9,132 nt of DNA from Maribacter sp. (GTDB lineage: Bacteria; Bacteroidota; Bacteroidia; Flavobacteriales; Flavobacteriaceae). A program made the position numbers and the translations under genes. The stretch is taken from positions 1-9,132 of the forward strand of contig JANQUX010000011.1 in assembly GCA_030730545.1 (NCBI GenBank), given 5' to 3'. This document shows positions 1 through 6,250 of the stretch, in pieces; position 1 is the first letter of the stretch; every line of letters begins with the position of its first letter. The notes below the pieces were generated by a model. The model was not told where the DNA came from. It searched no databases and was given only the letters and a program-made list of their open reading frames with translations.

Positions 1-908
1 AAGCCAACATGGTAGTTGTTAATAACTGTTTGCGTTTCATTAATGACCCGAACCCCGCCAGTACTAGGCTTATTATTGCCTATAAACACATTACCATCTA
101 CCAATGTTTCGTTGCCATGGCGCATAGTCAAGGTTCCGGTGCATTCAAAAAATGTATTGTATTTAAAAGTGTTATTGCATGACTTGTTAGAGATAATTTC
201 ATGCTCACCATTAGTTCTATCAAAATAGTTAGATTCAACCAAGGTGTTCGATTTTTCTAAAGCATTGTGGCTCGTGCCTATTCTTAAAGTTTCACCTCCG
301 TTGTTTCCGTAGGTAGGTCGTGGTCCAAAATAGTTATGATCAATTTGGTGGTTGTTCGCTCTACTATCTTCAGTATCTAAACCAACGATCATGGTAACGC
401 CTAAATTCTTTTTACCTGCAATATGATTGTGATCAATACGATTATTTTTTCCGTAGATGGTTATCCAATAATCTTGTACTTGGCGCTCAGGGTTATTAAA
501 GTTATCGATTACACATTCGGTAAGGCGAGAATTATTAGCCATTTGCTCTCTACTTTTTCTGAAAGATATAACAGCGTTGGTAGGCGTATAGCCATTTTTG
601 AATACGAGACCTTTAACGATTAAATGATTGCCAGCGATTTGTAAATTAGATGAGCCAGATAAAATCACTTTTCCCTTTTCTTCAGCGATAAGGGTAATAG
701 GTTTTTCTGCTGTACCGTTTGCTTCGAAGACCAGTTCTGCATCCATCCAAATTCCATTTGCAAGAACAATGCTATCACCTGGTTGAACCTTGGTCAGCGT
801 CTCTTCAAATTCAGCTACGTTTTTTACCCGTTCTGTTTTTTGTGCTATGGCAAATGAGCAAGTAAGTGTTAAAAAAGAGAATAAAAAGAGGCGTTGTAAA
901 TGTTTCAT
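1..908 (-). CDS. PL6 family alginate lyase, C-terminus cut off by the window edge
   Basis: Secreted or periplasmic lyase predicted to cleave alginate by beta-elimination in a parallel beta-helix fold. The first 302 residues are visible and the frame is still open at base 1. Residues 1-22 form a signal peptide ending in FAIA before Q23, which suits signal peptidase I. Residues about 28-52 look like the beta-helix N-cap (VAEFEETL, PGDSIVLANG). The family core is clear: NYFGPRP (192-198), GGETLRIG (204-211), NGEHEIISNK (233-242) and RHGN (263-266). E235, E237, K242 and R263 keep exactly the spacing of E213, E215 (calcium ligands), K220 (base) and R241 (acid) in the PL6 enzyme AlyGC, so it should be active. 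The start is the ATG at 908, followed directly by the signal peptide. A promoter and palindrome lie immediately upstream, so it is probably the first gene of its transcript. PL6 also contains chondroitinase B; the nearby PL7 gene favours alginate. G or M preference cannot be read here. Confidence 0.93.
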   Translation of the reverse strand, partial: MKHLQRLFLFSFLTLTCSFAIAQKTERVKNVAEFEETLTKVQPGDSIVLANGIWMDAELVFEANGTAEKPITLIAEEKGKVILSGSSNLQIAGNHLIVKGLVFKNGYTPTNAVISFRKSREQMANNSRLTECVIDNFNNPERQVQDYWITIYGKNNRIDHNHIAGKKNLGVTMIVGLDTEDSRANNHQIDHNYFGPRPTYGNNGGETLRIGTSHNALEKSNTLVESNYFDRTNGEHEIISNKSCNNTFKYNTFFECTGTLTMRHGNETLVDGNVFIGNNKPSTGGVRVINETQTVINNYHVG

Positions 909-917
909 ATGTTAAAA

Positions 918-942
918 TTGGTAAACCAGTTTGGTTTACCAA
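918..942. promoter_or_regulatory. Perfect 11-bp inverted repeat, candidate GntR-type operator
   Basis: The arms TTGGTAAACCA (918-928) and TGGTTTACCAA (932-942) are exact reverse complements around GTT (929-931). Each arm also contains TGGT-two bases-ACCA, itself near-symmetric, so the element can be read as two adjoining sites. It ends 9 bases before the ATG at 908 and overlaps the -7 box at 940-947, covering the expected transcription start; this is a classic position for a repressor. In Zobellia galactanivorans the GntR-family repressor AusR controls alginate genes through single, double or triple operators, and this site could be of that kind. I cannot confirm the AusR motif from the sequence. 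An RNA hairpin in the 5' leader is the alternative reading. Confidence 0.7.
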
Positions 943-970
943 AAATACAGATATTTGCAAGACTACCAAA
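940..970 (-). promoter_or_regulatory. Bacteroidota-type promoter of the left PL6 gene
   Basis: Reading the minus strand, TTTG (970-967) is followed by exactly 19 bases and then TATTTTTG (947-940), a full match to the -7 consensus TAnnTTTG. Spacing and both boxes fit the primary sigma factor promoter of Bacteroides and Flavobacterium. Transcription should start around 930-937, inside the palindrome, leaving a leader of roughly 25 bases before the ATG at 908. No Shine-Dalgarno sequence is visible, which is usual in this phylum. Confidence 0.72.
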
Positions 971-1058
971 TATTTAACAGTTAATAGGTCTGTTTATTCC
1001 ATTATTGTTGGTTTAATAAAGCTAAAATTAAGGATTTGAAAAATTATATAGAAAGTAG

Positions 1059-1880
1059 TCAATTGAGTGATTCTCTGATAGCTTCTTCTATGGCTAAATA
1101 CGATGTAGAATTTATAAAACCAATTGAAAAGGATTGAACATTTGTAAGATGCTTGGTTGTTTTCTCTCCGTTTTGTCGACCAAAACCAAATACTGTCATA
1201 TCTGACCTACTGACATAATTGTCCGGATATTCGTCATCCTCATGATGCAACATATACAATACTCGAGGAGAATTTTTATCTCCAAAAGCCATCCATTCAG
1301 GTGATGGTAAATCTCCAGTGAAAGGTTCCGTAATTTGGTGTTTTACATTGTCAATAGAGGCATACCAAAAATCTGTAGTATCCATTTCTCCGCCCGGTAC
1401 TCCTTCATACTGTACCCAATATTTATAACCAGGGCTAATTTGAGTCATTGTAAAGTCGCAACGATCTGGGTAAAAATCCCATTGACCTTGCCACTGTTTG
1501 TTCTCTGAAAAATAAGTGATGCGAACATGGTTTTTAAGCTCAATTTCCACCTCAGAGGTTGATGGTTCTGTACCGGCATTCATAGGGTGAAAGTAGTTGC
1601 CATCTTGTCGATGAATAGCGTTGGGGAAGCCTCGATATTCCCCTTTATGAGCTGAACCTTTCTTATTGTGAAATCCAATCCAATCTGCACCATCTTTATC
1701 TATCATACTCGATAAGCCTCCACCTTCCTTTTCGAGATAGTAGGTTGCCGATGGTGTAGTGACAATATACGCAGAACCTCCTCCTGCTGATTCATCTATA
1801 CCATGTGCTAATTGAACTTTGATTTCGGTACAGGAACCTAATACTAATAGTAAGAGAAGTAATAATAAATTTCTATACAT
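1059..1880 (-). CDS. Unrecognised secreted lipoprotein, 273 aa, possibly carbohydrate-active
   Basis: I do not recognise the family. A leucine run followed by LGSC gives a clear lipobox with C17 as the lipidated cysteine, so the mature protein should be membrane-anchored in the periplasm or on the outer surface. The rest has no transmembrane segment and looks like a beta-rich domain, with many aromatic residues and short alternating strands. Likely conserved stretches are EKEGGGLSSMIDKDGADWIGF (50-70, G53-G55, D61, D66, W67), YRGFPNAIH (82-90), NYFHPMN (95-101) and YWVQYEGVPGG (154-164). Histidines at 90, 98, 212 and 213, with tyrosines and acidic residues, could form an active site. It starts 13 bases after the symporter stop, so the two are almost certainly co-transcribed. 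It may be a lyase, an epimerase-like or mutarotase-like beta-sandwich, or a sugar-binding protein; the sequence does not decide. Confidence 0.85.
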   Translation of the reverse strand: MYRNLLLLLLLLVLGSCTEIKVQLAHGIDESAGGGSAYIVTTPSATYYLEKEGGGLSSMIDKDGADWIGFHNKKGSAHKGEYRGFPNAIHRQDGNYFHPMNAGTEPSTSEVEIELKNHVRITYFSENKQWQGQWDFYPDRCDFTMTQISPGYKYWVQYEGVPGGEMDTTDFWYASIDNVKHQITEPFTGDLPSPEWMAFGDKNSPRVLYMLHHEDDEYPDNYVSRSDMTVFGFGRQNGEKTTKHLTNVQSFSIGFINSTSYLAIEEAIRESLN

Positions 1881-1893
1881 GATAAGGGTTGAG

Positions 1894-3648
1894 TTAGGTC
1901 GATATAACTTTAATCTTAGCGCTACGTCTCAACAAATAGCCTATACCGGCAATAATCAGCGCACAGACTACAAAGAGTATACGTCCCCATAGGGGGTTGG
2001 GAATAAGGGCCATCAGCAAAATACCTCCGCTCATGACGAATACCATACTGCCCAATTTATTTCTTTGCTGGCGGTCAATATCGTCTTGTTCACCATCTGT
2101 AATAACAGGTCTTTCAAAATCCTCGAAAAAGCGATTAGTCTCGGCTTTGTTTTTGTCTTTAGCTTCGTTGTAAAAAAATGAAGTCAAACAGAAAAATCCT
2201 CCAGTTATGAACACATGACCGGCAATCGTCAGGATGATGTTCATGTCAACGCTTTCACGATTAGTTAGCGATTCGATACCGAACATACCGGCAGCAACAT
2301 CTGCTGTAAACACATTTACTACCAACCATGAAACGAATAACCCTAAGACAATGGTGACCCAAGGAGCCCATTGGGGCGTTTTCTTAATGAAAATTCCGAA
2401 CAAAAGAGGCACCATCATAGGTACTTGCACCATAGTTGAAACTGAAATCATAAGTTCAAACAGACTTAGCTCCTTTAGCGATGCGAAATACCATGCGGTA
2501 ATTATTACTCCGATACCGGTTATAGTACTGACAATTCTACTGATTTTCAGCAATTTTTTGTCCGTGGCCTCTTTATTTCTTTTAGCTAGAAAGGGTTGAT
2601 ACATGCTTCTTACAAAGATTCCAGCATTTTTATTCAAGGCCGAGTCCATTGAAGACATTGTCGCAGCAAAAAGACCTGCCATGAGCAATCCTGCAGTACC
2701 CATAGGCATCATATTTCGGGCAAACTCGTAGTATATGGCATCTCCCGCTTTACTGCCAAGTTGCGTATAGCCTTCGACAGCATCTGGTATTAAGCTGGCA
2801 GCTGCCCATGGCGGAATAAACCAGATAATTGTTCCAAAACCCATTAAAGTCATAGCCAATAAGGCCGCTTTCTTGGCATTGAATGAGTCTTTTGCATTAA
2901 GCCATCGAAACGAATCGTGAAGATTCATCATGGTTATAATCTGCTTTGGTAAAAAGAATACAAAAGTACCGAACAATATTAGGGGGTAGTTCATATCTGG
3001 GCCAATAAGAAAACCGCCTGGAAAATTCTCTATCATTTTAACAGGACCACCAACCTTAATCAATGCCACTACCGCACAGGCTACAGAAACAACTGCCACT
3101 ACCAAGGTTTGAACAAAGTCCGATGCCACAACACCCCATGCACCTGAAAGCACCGATACAAAAAGTACCGTAAGCCCTATCACAACAATAGTCATGCTAA
3201 TGTCTGTTCCAAAAACAGCGCTACTAAAAACCCCTAAAGCGTTTAACCAAACACCAGCGTTGAGAAAGGAGAATACTATTAATGCAAAAGAAAAAAATAG
3301 TTCATTGTCAGGTCCAAATCGCCTCCCTATTGCTTGAGTGGGCGTATCTACCCTCATTTGTCTGAAACGATAGGTGAAGTACGCCCAACCGCAAAAGTAG
3401 GCGAATGTATTGCCTAGATAAACGGCGCAAATTGCAAAACCATCAGCGAATGCCTTACCTGCTGCGCCTGTAAAAGTTACTGCCGAAAATTGCGCCATAA
3501 ATGCGCTAGAGCCGACCATCCACCATAACATTTTACCTCCACCTCGAAAATAATCGCTGGTGGAGTTACTTGCCATTCGTGAAAATACTACGCCAATAGC
3601 GAGTATTAGAACAAAGTAGAGTGCTATTACTAGATAGTCGTAAAACAT
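1894..3648 (-). CDS. Sodium:solute symporter (SSS family) for sugar acids or oligouronates
   Basis: Inner-membrane secondary transporter predicted to import a small solute with sodium ions. It has 584 residues, normal for the family, and about 13-14 hydrophobic segments. The N-terminus is typical: a first helix (4-23), SDYFRGGGKMLWW (31-43), then the second helix with AFMAQFSAVTFTGAAGKAF (49-67). The helix ATMSSMDSALN (329-339) carries the paired serines S332 and S333 and D335 expected near the Na2 sodium site. A charged cytoplasmic stretch (about 494-537) precedes two last helices, and the basic tail LRRSAKIKV follows. The substrate cannot be read from sequence. SSS transporters are known for unsaturated and saturated uronates and have been linked to alginate oligomer uptake in Vibrio, so its place among lyases and sugar-acid enzymes supports uronate import. 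It is followed after 13 bases by the lipoprotein gene and preceded by a 127-base gap. Confidence 0.93.
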   Translation of the reverse strand: MFYDYLVIALYFVLILAIGVVFSRMASNSTSDYFRGGGKMLWWMVGSSAFMAQFSAVTFTGAAGKAFADGFAICAVYLGNTFAYFCGWAYFTYRFRQMRVDTPTQAIGRRFGPDNELFFSFALIVFSFLNAGVWLNALGVFSSAVFGTDISMTIVVIGLTVLFVSVLSGAWGVVASDFVQTLVVAVVSVACAVVALIKVGGPVKMIENFPGGFLIGPDMNYPLILFGTFVFFLPKQIITMMNLHDSFRWLNAKDSFNAKKAALLAMTLMGFGTIIWFIPPWAAASLIPDAVEGYTQLGSKAGDAIYYEFARNMMPMGTAGLLMAGLFAATMSSMDSALNKNAGIFVRSMYQPFLAKRNKEATDKKLLKISRIVSTITGIGVIITAWYFASLKELSLFELMISVSTMVQVPMMVPLLFGIFIKKTPQWAPWVTIVLGLFVSWLVVNVFTADVAAGMFGIESLTNRESVDMNIILTIAGHVFITGGFFCLTSFFYNEAKDKNKAETNRFFEDFERPVITDGEQDDIDRQQRNKLGSMVFVMSGGILLMALIPNPLWGRILFVVCALIIAGIGYLLRRSAKIKVIST

Positions 3649-3690
3649 AGTTTTTTGTTTTTACTCGATAATCGGGATTAAAAATTATTA

Positions 3691-3720
3691 AGGCTGCCTA
3701 CCGAACAAGTAGGTTTGCCT
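3691..3720 (-). other. Imperfect hairpin in the leader of the symporter gene
   Basis: In the 127-base gap 3649-3775, CCTAC (3697-3701) pairs with GTAGG (3709-3713), and outer AGGC (3691-3694) pairs with GCCT (3717-3720) across a small internal loop. On the minus strand the stem is followed by TAATAATTTTTAAT, a loose U-rich stretch. It may be a weak terminator or attenuator, or a processing or stability element that adjusts symporter expression relative to the enzymes upstream. The stem is short and the U tract is interrupted, so no function is firm. There is no small gene in this gap. Confidence 0.35.
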
Positions 3721-3726
3721 CAAAAA

Positions 3727-3759
3727 AAAAAGTATTAGGCACTTTTAAATTCCTCGAAA
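3727..3759 (-). promoter_or_regulatory. Weak candidate promoter before the symporter
   Basis: On the minus strand, TTTC (3759-3756) is separated by 21 bases from TACTTTTT (3734-3727), one mismatch each from TTTG and TAnnTTTG. It overlaps an unbroken run of ten T (3731-3722). Together with the relatively long gap this would allow separate transcription of the symporter and lipoprotein genes. The match is poor, and T-rich DNA produces such matches by chance. Confidence 0.2.
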
Positions 3760-3775
3760 CTTTCACTAAGTTAGT

Positions 3776-4915
3776 TTACTGCAAATGCCGAACATCGGTC
3801 CAGTTACTATTCGTTCTAATTAAATCAATAAGTTGTTGGTATAGACTTCCTTCCTTAAATGATTGGTAATAAGTAAACGATTCACCGTTAATATCTTTAA
3901 CAAATTCTCGAGCCAAAAACTGCCAATTTCTTTCGGTGTCGCCTTTAACTTTTGGCTGGTTGTCAACTATTTCTTTAGGTAATGGCAGCTCTCTCCATGT
4001 TTTATTTTCATCCCAAATGTATAAAGGACCCATGCCATAATGCCCTTTAATATAAATAGCTCCTTTTGTGCCATAGAATACGATATGGTCTTCGTTGAAC
4101 CGTGGGTTAAGACCGCCATGTTTAAATAGGATAGAAACAGGTTTGTTCGCAATTTTACTTTCTAGTTGAGCCATTACGGTATATGACCATTCTACATTAC
4201 TTTCTCCCCATTTAAGCGAAGGGTCATTAAGGTCTTCTGGGATATGATCTCGTCTATTTTTAAAATTATGAACACCTTCAACAATAGGAGCCCTTCCTAA
4301 ATCATCACGAACTTCTCCAAGTATCGATAAAATATTTTCACCAATAACCGATGTTGCAATAGACATCATATGGGTAAAGTTGTTGTTTAAACGACCACCA
4401 CCATCTTCTTTGCGATGAGACCAACCAAAAGGAATATCACGCTCTAGATTAAAGTGAGATATAAACTCTGCCTCTACTGGTTCCCCAATTACGCCCTCAG
4501 CTACTAATTGTTTTGCATGTATAACACAGGGCATATAACGAAAGCTAGATGCAAATGCAGTTTTTACATTTTTCTTTTTTGCAAGGTCATATAACTCTAA
4601 TGCAGATTCTCCAGTATCGGTCAATGGCTTGTCGCTGTATACATGACAACCAAACTCAATGGCTTGCTTTATGGTTTCGAAATGTGCACCACCTGGGGTG
4701 GCTATAGATACGATATCGGGCTTACAATCTACCAATGCTTTTTGCCAATCGGTACCGTAATATGAAATAGCCATTTTTTTAGCGACCTCTTTAACCACAT
4801 TTGGTGTTCTACCAACTATACCTACAACCTCTGCACCTACTGCCCTAAATGCATCGGCATGTCCTTGTCCAGCAAATCCGGTTCCTGAAATCAGGACTTT
4901 TAATTTTCTATCCAT
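3776..4915 (-). CDS. Gfo/Idh/MocA family NAD(P)-dependent oxidoreductase
   Basis: Cytoplasmic dehydrogenase or reductase of 379 residues, predicted to act on a sugar or sugar-acid hydroxyl or carbonyl with NAD(P). The N-terminal Rossmann fold starts with VLISGTGFAGQGHADAF (7-23; G11, G13, G16). The family EKP signature appears as SDKP (94-97) with the expected catalytic lysine K96. The second-domain signature is GGGRLNNNFTHMM (172-184) with H182 as the likely catalytic histidine. No signal peptide is present. I chose the ATG at 4915; an in-frame TTG at 4930 would add five residues but is less likely, because MDRKLKVLISG is a normal family start. It lies 41 bases after the mannonate dehydratase-like gene, so the two probably act in one pathway. 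It may reduce a uronate such as D-mannuronate or L-guluronate to the aldonate used by that dehydratase, but this is inference, and family members act on many sugars. Confidence 0.9.
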   Translation of the reverse strand: MDRKLKVLISGTGFAGQGHADAFRAVGAEVVGIVGRTPNVVKEVAKKMAISYYGTDWQKALVDCKPDIVSIATPGGAHFETIKQAIEFGCHVYSDKPLTDTGESALELYDLAKKKNVKTAFASSFRYMPCVIHAKQLVAEGVIGEPVEAEFISHFNLERDIPFGWSHRKEDGGGRLNNNFTHMMSIATSVIGENILSILGEVRDDLGRAPIVEGVHNFKNRRDHIPEDLNDPSLKWGESNVEWSYTVMAQLESKIANKPVSILFKHGGLNPRFNEDHIVFYGTKGAIYIKGHYGMGPLYIWDENKTWRELPLPKEIVDNQPKVKGDTERNWQFLAREFVKDINGESFTYYQSFKEGSLYQQLIDLIRTNSNWTDVRHLQ

Positions 4916-4956
4916 GTGTAGCTCTTTCAATAAATATTAGTTCTATAAGATGTATT

Positions 4957-6174
4957 TTACCAGTTCCATAAAGTTCCATCTTCCAAACGACTAACGGGGA
5001 GATAAGAGCGTTTGTAAGGATATTTTTTAGCAGCTTCTTCATCAAAATCAACACCCCAGCCAGGTTTGTCATCCATGTAAAGTAAGCCTTGCTTCAACTC
5101 AATTTCATATTTAAAAACTTCATTAAGTTCTGGAGTGCCAAAACCAATAAATTCTTGAATACCAAAATTAGGTGCCCATAGATTAAAATGCATATGAGCC
5201 ATTAAACAAATAGGGGATAGATCAGGAGCTCCATGAGGAGCCATACGAACATGATATAGTGAAGCGAAGTCGGCCAATTTTTTTAAAGGGGTCAATCCGC
5301 CACCATGAGTTACTGCAGTTCGTACATAATCAATCCACTGATTTTGTATTATTTCTTTAGCATCCCAAATGGTGTTAAATTTTTCGCCCGTAGCCAGAGG
5401 AGTATTAGTATGTTCTCTTATAACTTTATAACCTTCGGCATTTTCTGTGGTCACTGCATCTTCAATAAAAAGAAGATTATACGGTTCTAAGAGTTTACAT
5501 AGTCTTGCAGCTTCAATTGGCGTAAGTCTACTGTGTACATCATGGCAAAGTGCTATGTCAAAACCAAATTTATCTCTAGCCTGTTTAAAAAGTTCAGGAA
5601 TAAAGTTCATGTACTTACTAGTAGACCATTCTTGTTCTGGCGGTAAGGGTCTATTACCTTGCAATTCATAATAGTTTTTTTTGCCTTCCATAGTGCCATA
5701 AGTACCTTTTGTTTTAGGTATGGTGCATTGCAAACGAACCGCTTTGTAGCCATCTTTTATCATGGCCCCTAGGTTTTGAAGAACCTCTTCAATGCTTTCG
5801 CCATTAGCATGACCGTAAATGGTAACACCTTTTCTACTTTTTCCTCCAAGTAATTGGTAAACAGGCATATTAGCAAGTTTTCCTTTAATGTCCCAAAGTG
5901 CCATATCTATTGCAGCAATAGCAGCAATACTTACAGCCCCATTTTGCCAGTAGGCGCCTTTATATAAATAATTCCAAATATCTTCAATTTGATGGGCATC
6001 CTTACCTAAAAGGCATGGTGTAATATGTTCTTCTATATAGGTTACAACGGCCATTTCCCTGCCGTTAAGTGTAGCATCACCTAGTCCGTAAGTGCCATCT
6101 TCTGTTATGATCTTAACAGTAACAAAATTGCGACCAGGACAGCAAACAAAAACTTTTATGTCGGTTATTTTCAT
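4957..6174 (-). CDS. Mannonate dehydratase-type enolase-superfamily enzyme (ManD/RspA subgroup)
   Basis: Cytoplasmic Mg-dependent acid-sugar dehydratase of 405 residues, predicted to convert D-mannonate and/or D-gluconate to 2-keto-3-deoxy-D-gluconate. It matches the subgroup from end to end: start MKITDIKVFVCCPGRNFVTV, DMALWDIKGK (90-99), CHDVHSRLTP (210-219), NFGIQE (336-341) and the diagnostic tail YLPVSRLEDGTLWNW (391-405). R147 and Y159 align at identical positions with the Arg147/Tyr159 acid-base pair of Novosphingobium ManD. D212, E238 and E264 are the expected metal ligands (two-residue offset), with H214, R285, H314 and E341 completing the site. Departures from the usual form are AYWQNGA (74-80, often YWRRGP), EDAVTTEN (238-245) and HGAPD (314-318), where A316 sits at a site that varies between Pro and Ala in the subgroup. 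Some members have low or no activity on mannonate, so the true substrate is open. It starts 76 bases after the PL7 stop, and its product is the standard alginate intermediate KDG. Confidence 0.92.
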   Translation of the reverse strand: MKITDIKVFVCCPGRNFVTVKIITEDGTYGLGDATLNGREMAVVTYIEEHITPCLLGKDAHQIEDIWNYLYKGAYWQNGAVSIAAIAAIDMALWDIKGKLANMPVYQLLGGKSRKGVTIYGHANGESIEEVLQNLGAMIKDGYKAVRLQCTIPKTKGTYGTMEGKKNYYELQGNRPLPPEQEWSTSKYMNFIPELFKQARDKFGFDIALCHDVHSRLTPIEAARLCKLLEPYNLLFIEDAVTTENAEGYKVIREHTNTPLATGEKFNTIWDAKEIIQNQWIDYVRTAVTHGGGLTPLKKLADFASLYHVRMAPHGAPDLSPICLMAHMHFNLWAPNFGIQEFIGFGTPELNEVFKYEIELKQGLLYMDDKPGWGVDFDEEAAKKYPYKRSYLPVSRLEDGTLWNW

Positions 6175-6250
6175 ACGAGAATCTAATTTGATTGCTATTT
6201 GGATTTCAATTTAAAACATAGCTATTCAAGAGATTAGTAACTGTAAAATA

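Noticed and set aside
16..623. Short plus-strand frames (16-228 and 423-623)
   Set aside because: Both lie opposite the left PL6 gene, which has intact catalytic motifs, so these are antisense frames without support.
855..908. Lipoprotein signal in the left PL6 (Cys17 after LTLT)
   Set aside because: The residues before the cysteine (T-L-T) do not fit a lipobox, while FAIA before Q23 fits signal peptidase I well.
985..1058. Rho-independent terminator after the lipoprotein gene
   Set aside because: I found no stable stem followed by a T run here; the region is simply AT-rich, so readthrough into the left PL6 gene cannot be excluded.
2234..2599. 121-codon open frame on the plus strand
   Set aside because: It lies entirely opposite the symporter gene, whose protein has clear family motifs across this stretch; the plus-strand translation shows no domain and no promoter.
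3967..4152. Minus-strand frame of 61 codons inside the oxidoreductase gene
   Set aside because: It is an out-of-frame shadow of the Gfo/Idh/MocA coding sequence.
4916..4930. TTG start adding five residues to the oxidoreductase
   Set aside because: The ATG at 4915 gives a normal Rossmann-fold start; the extra residues KELH add nothing recognisable.
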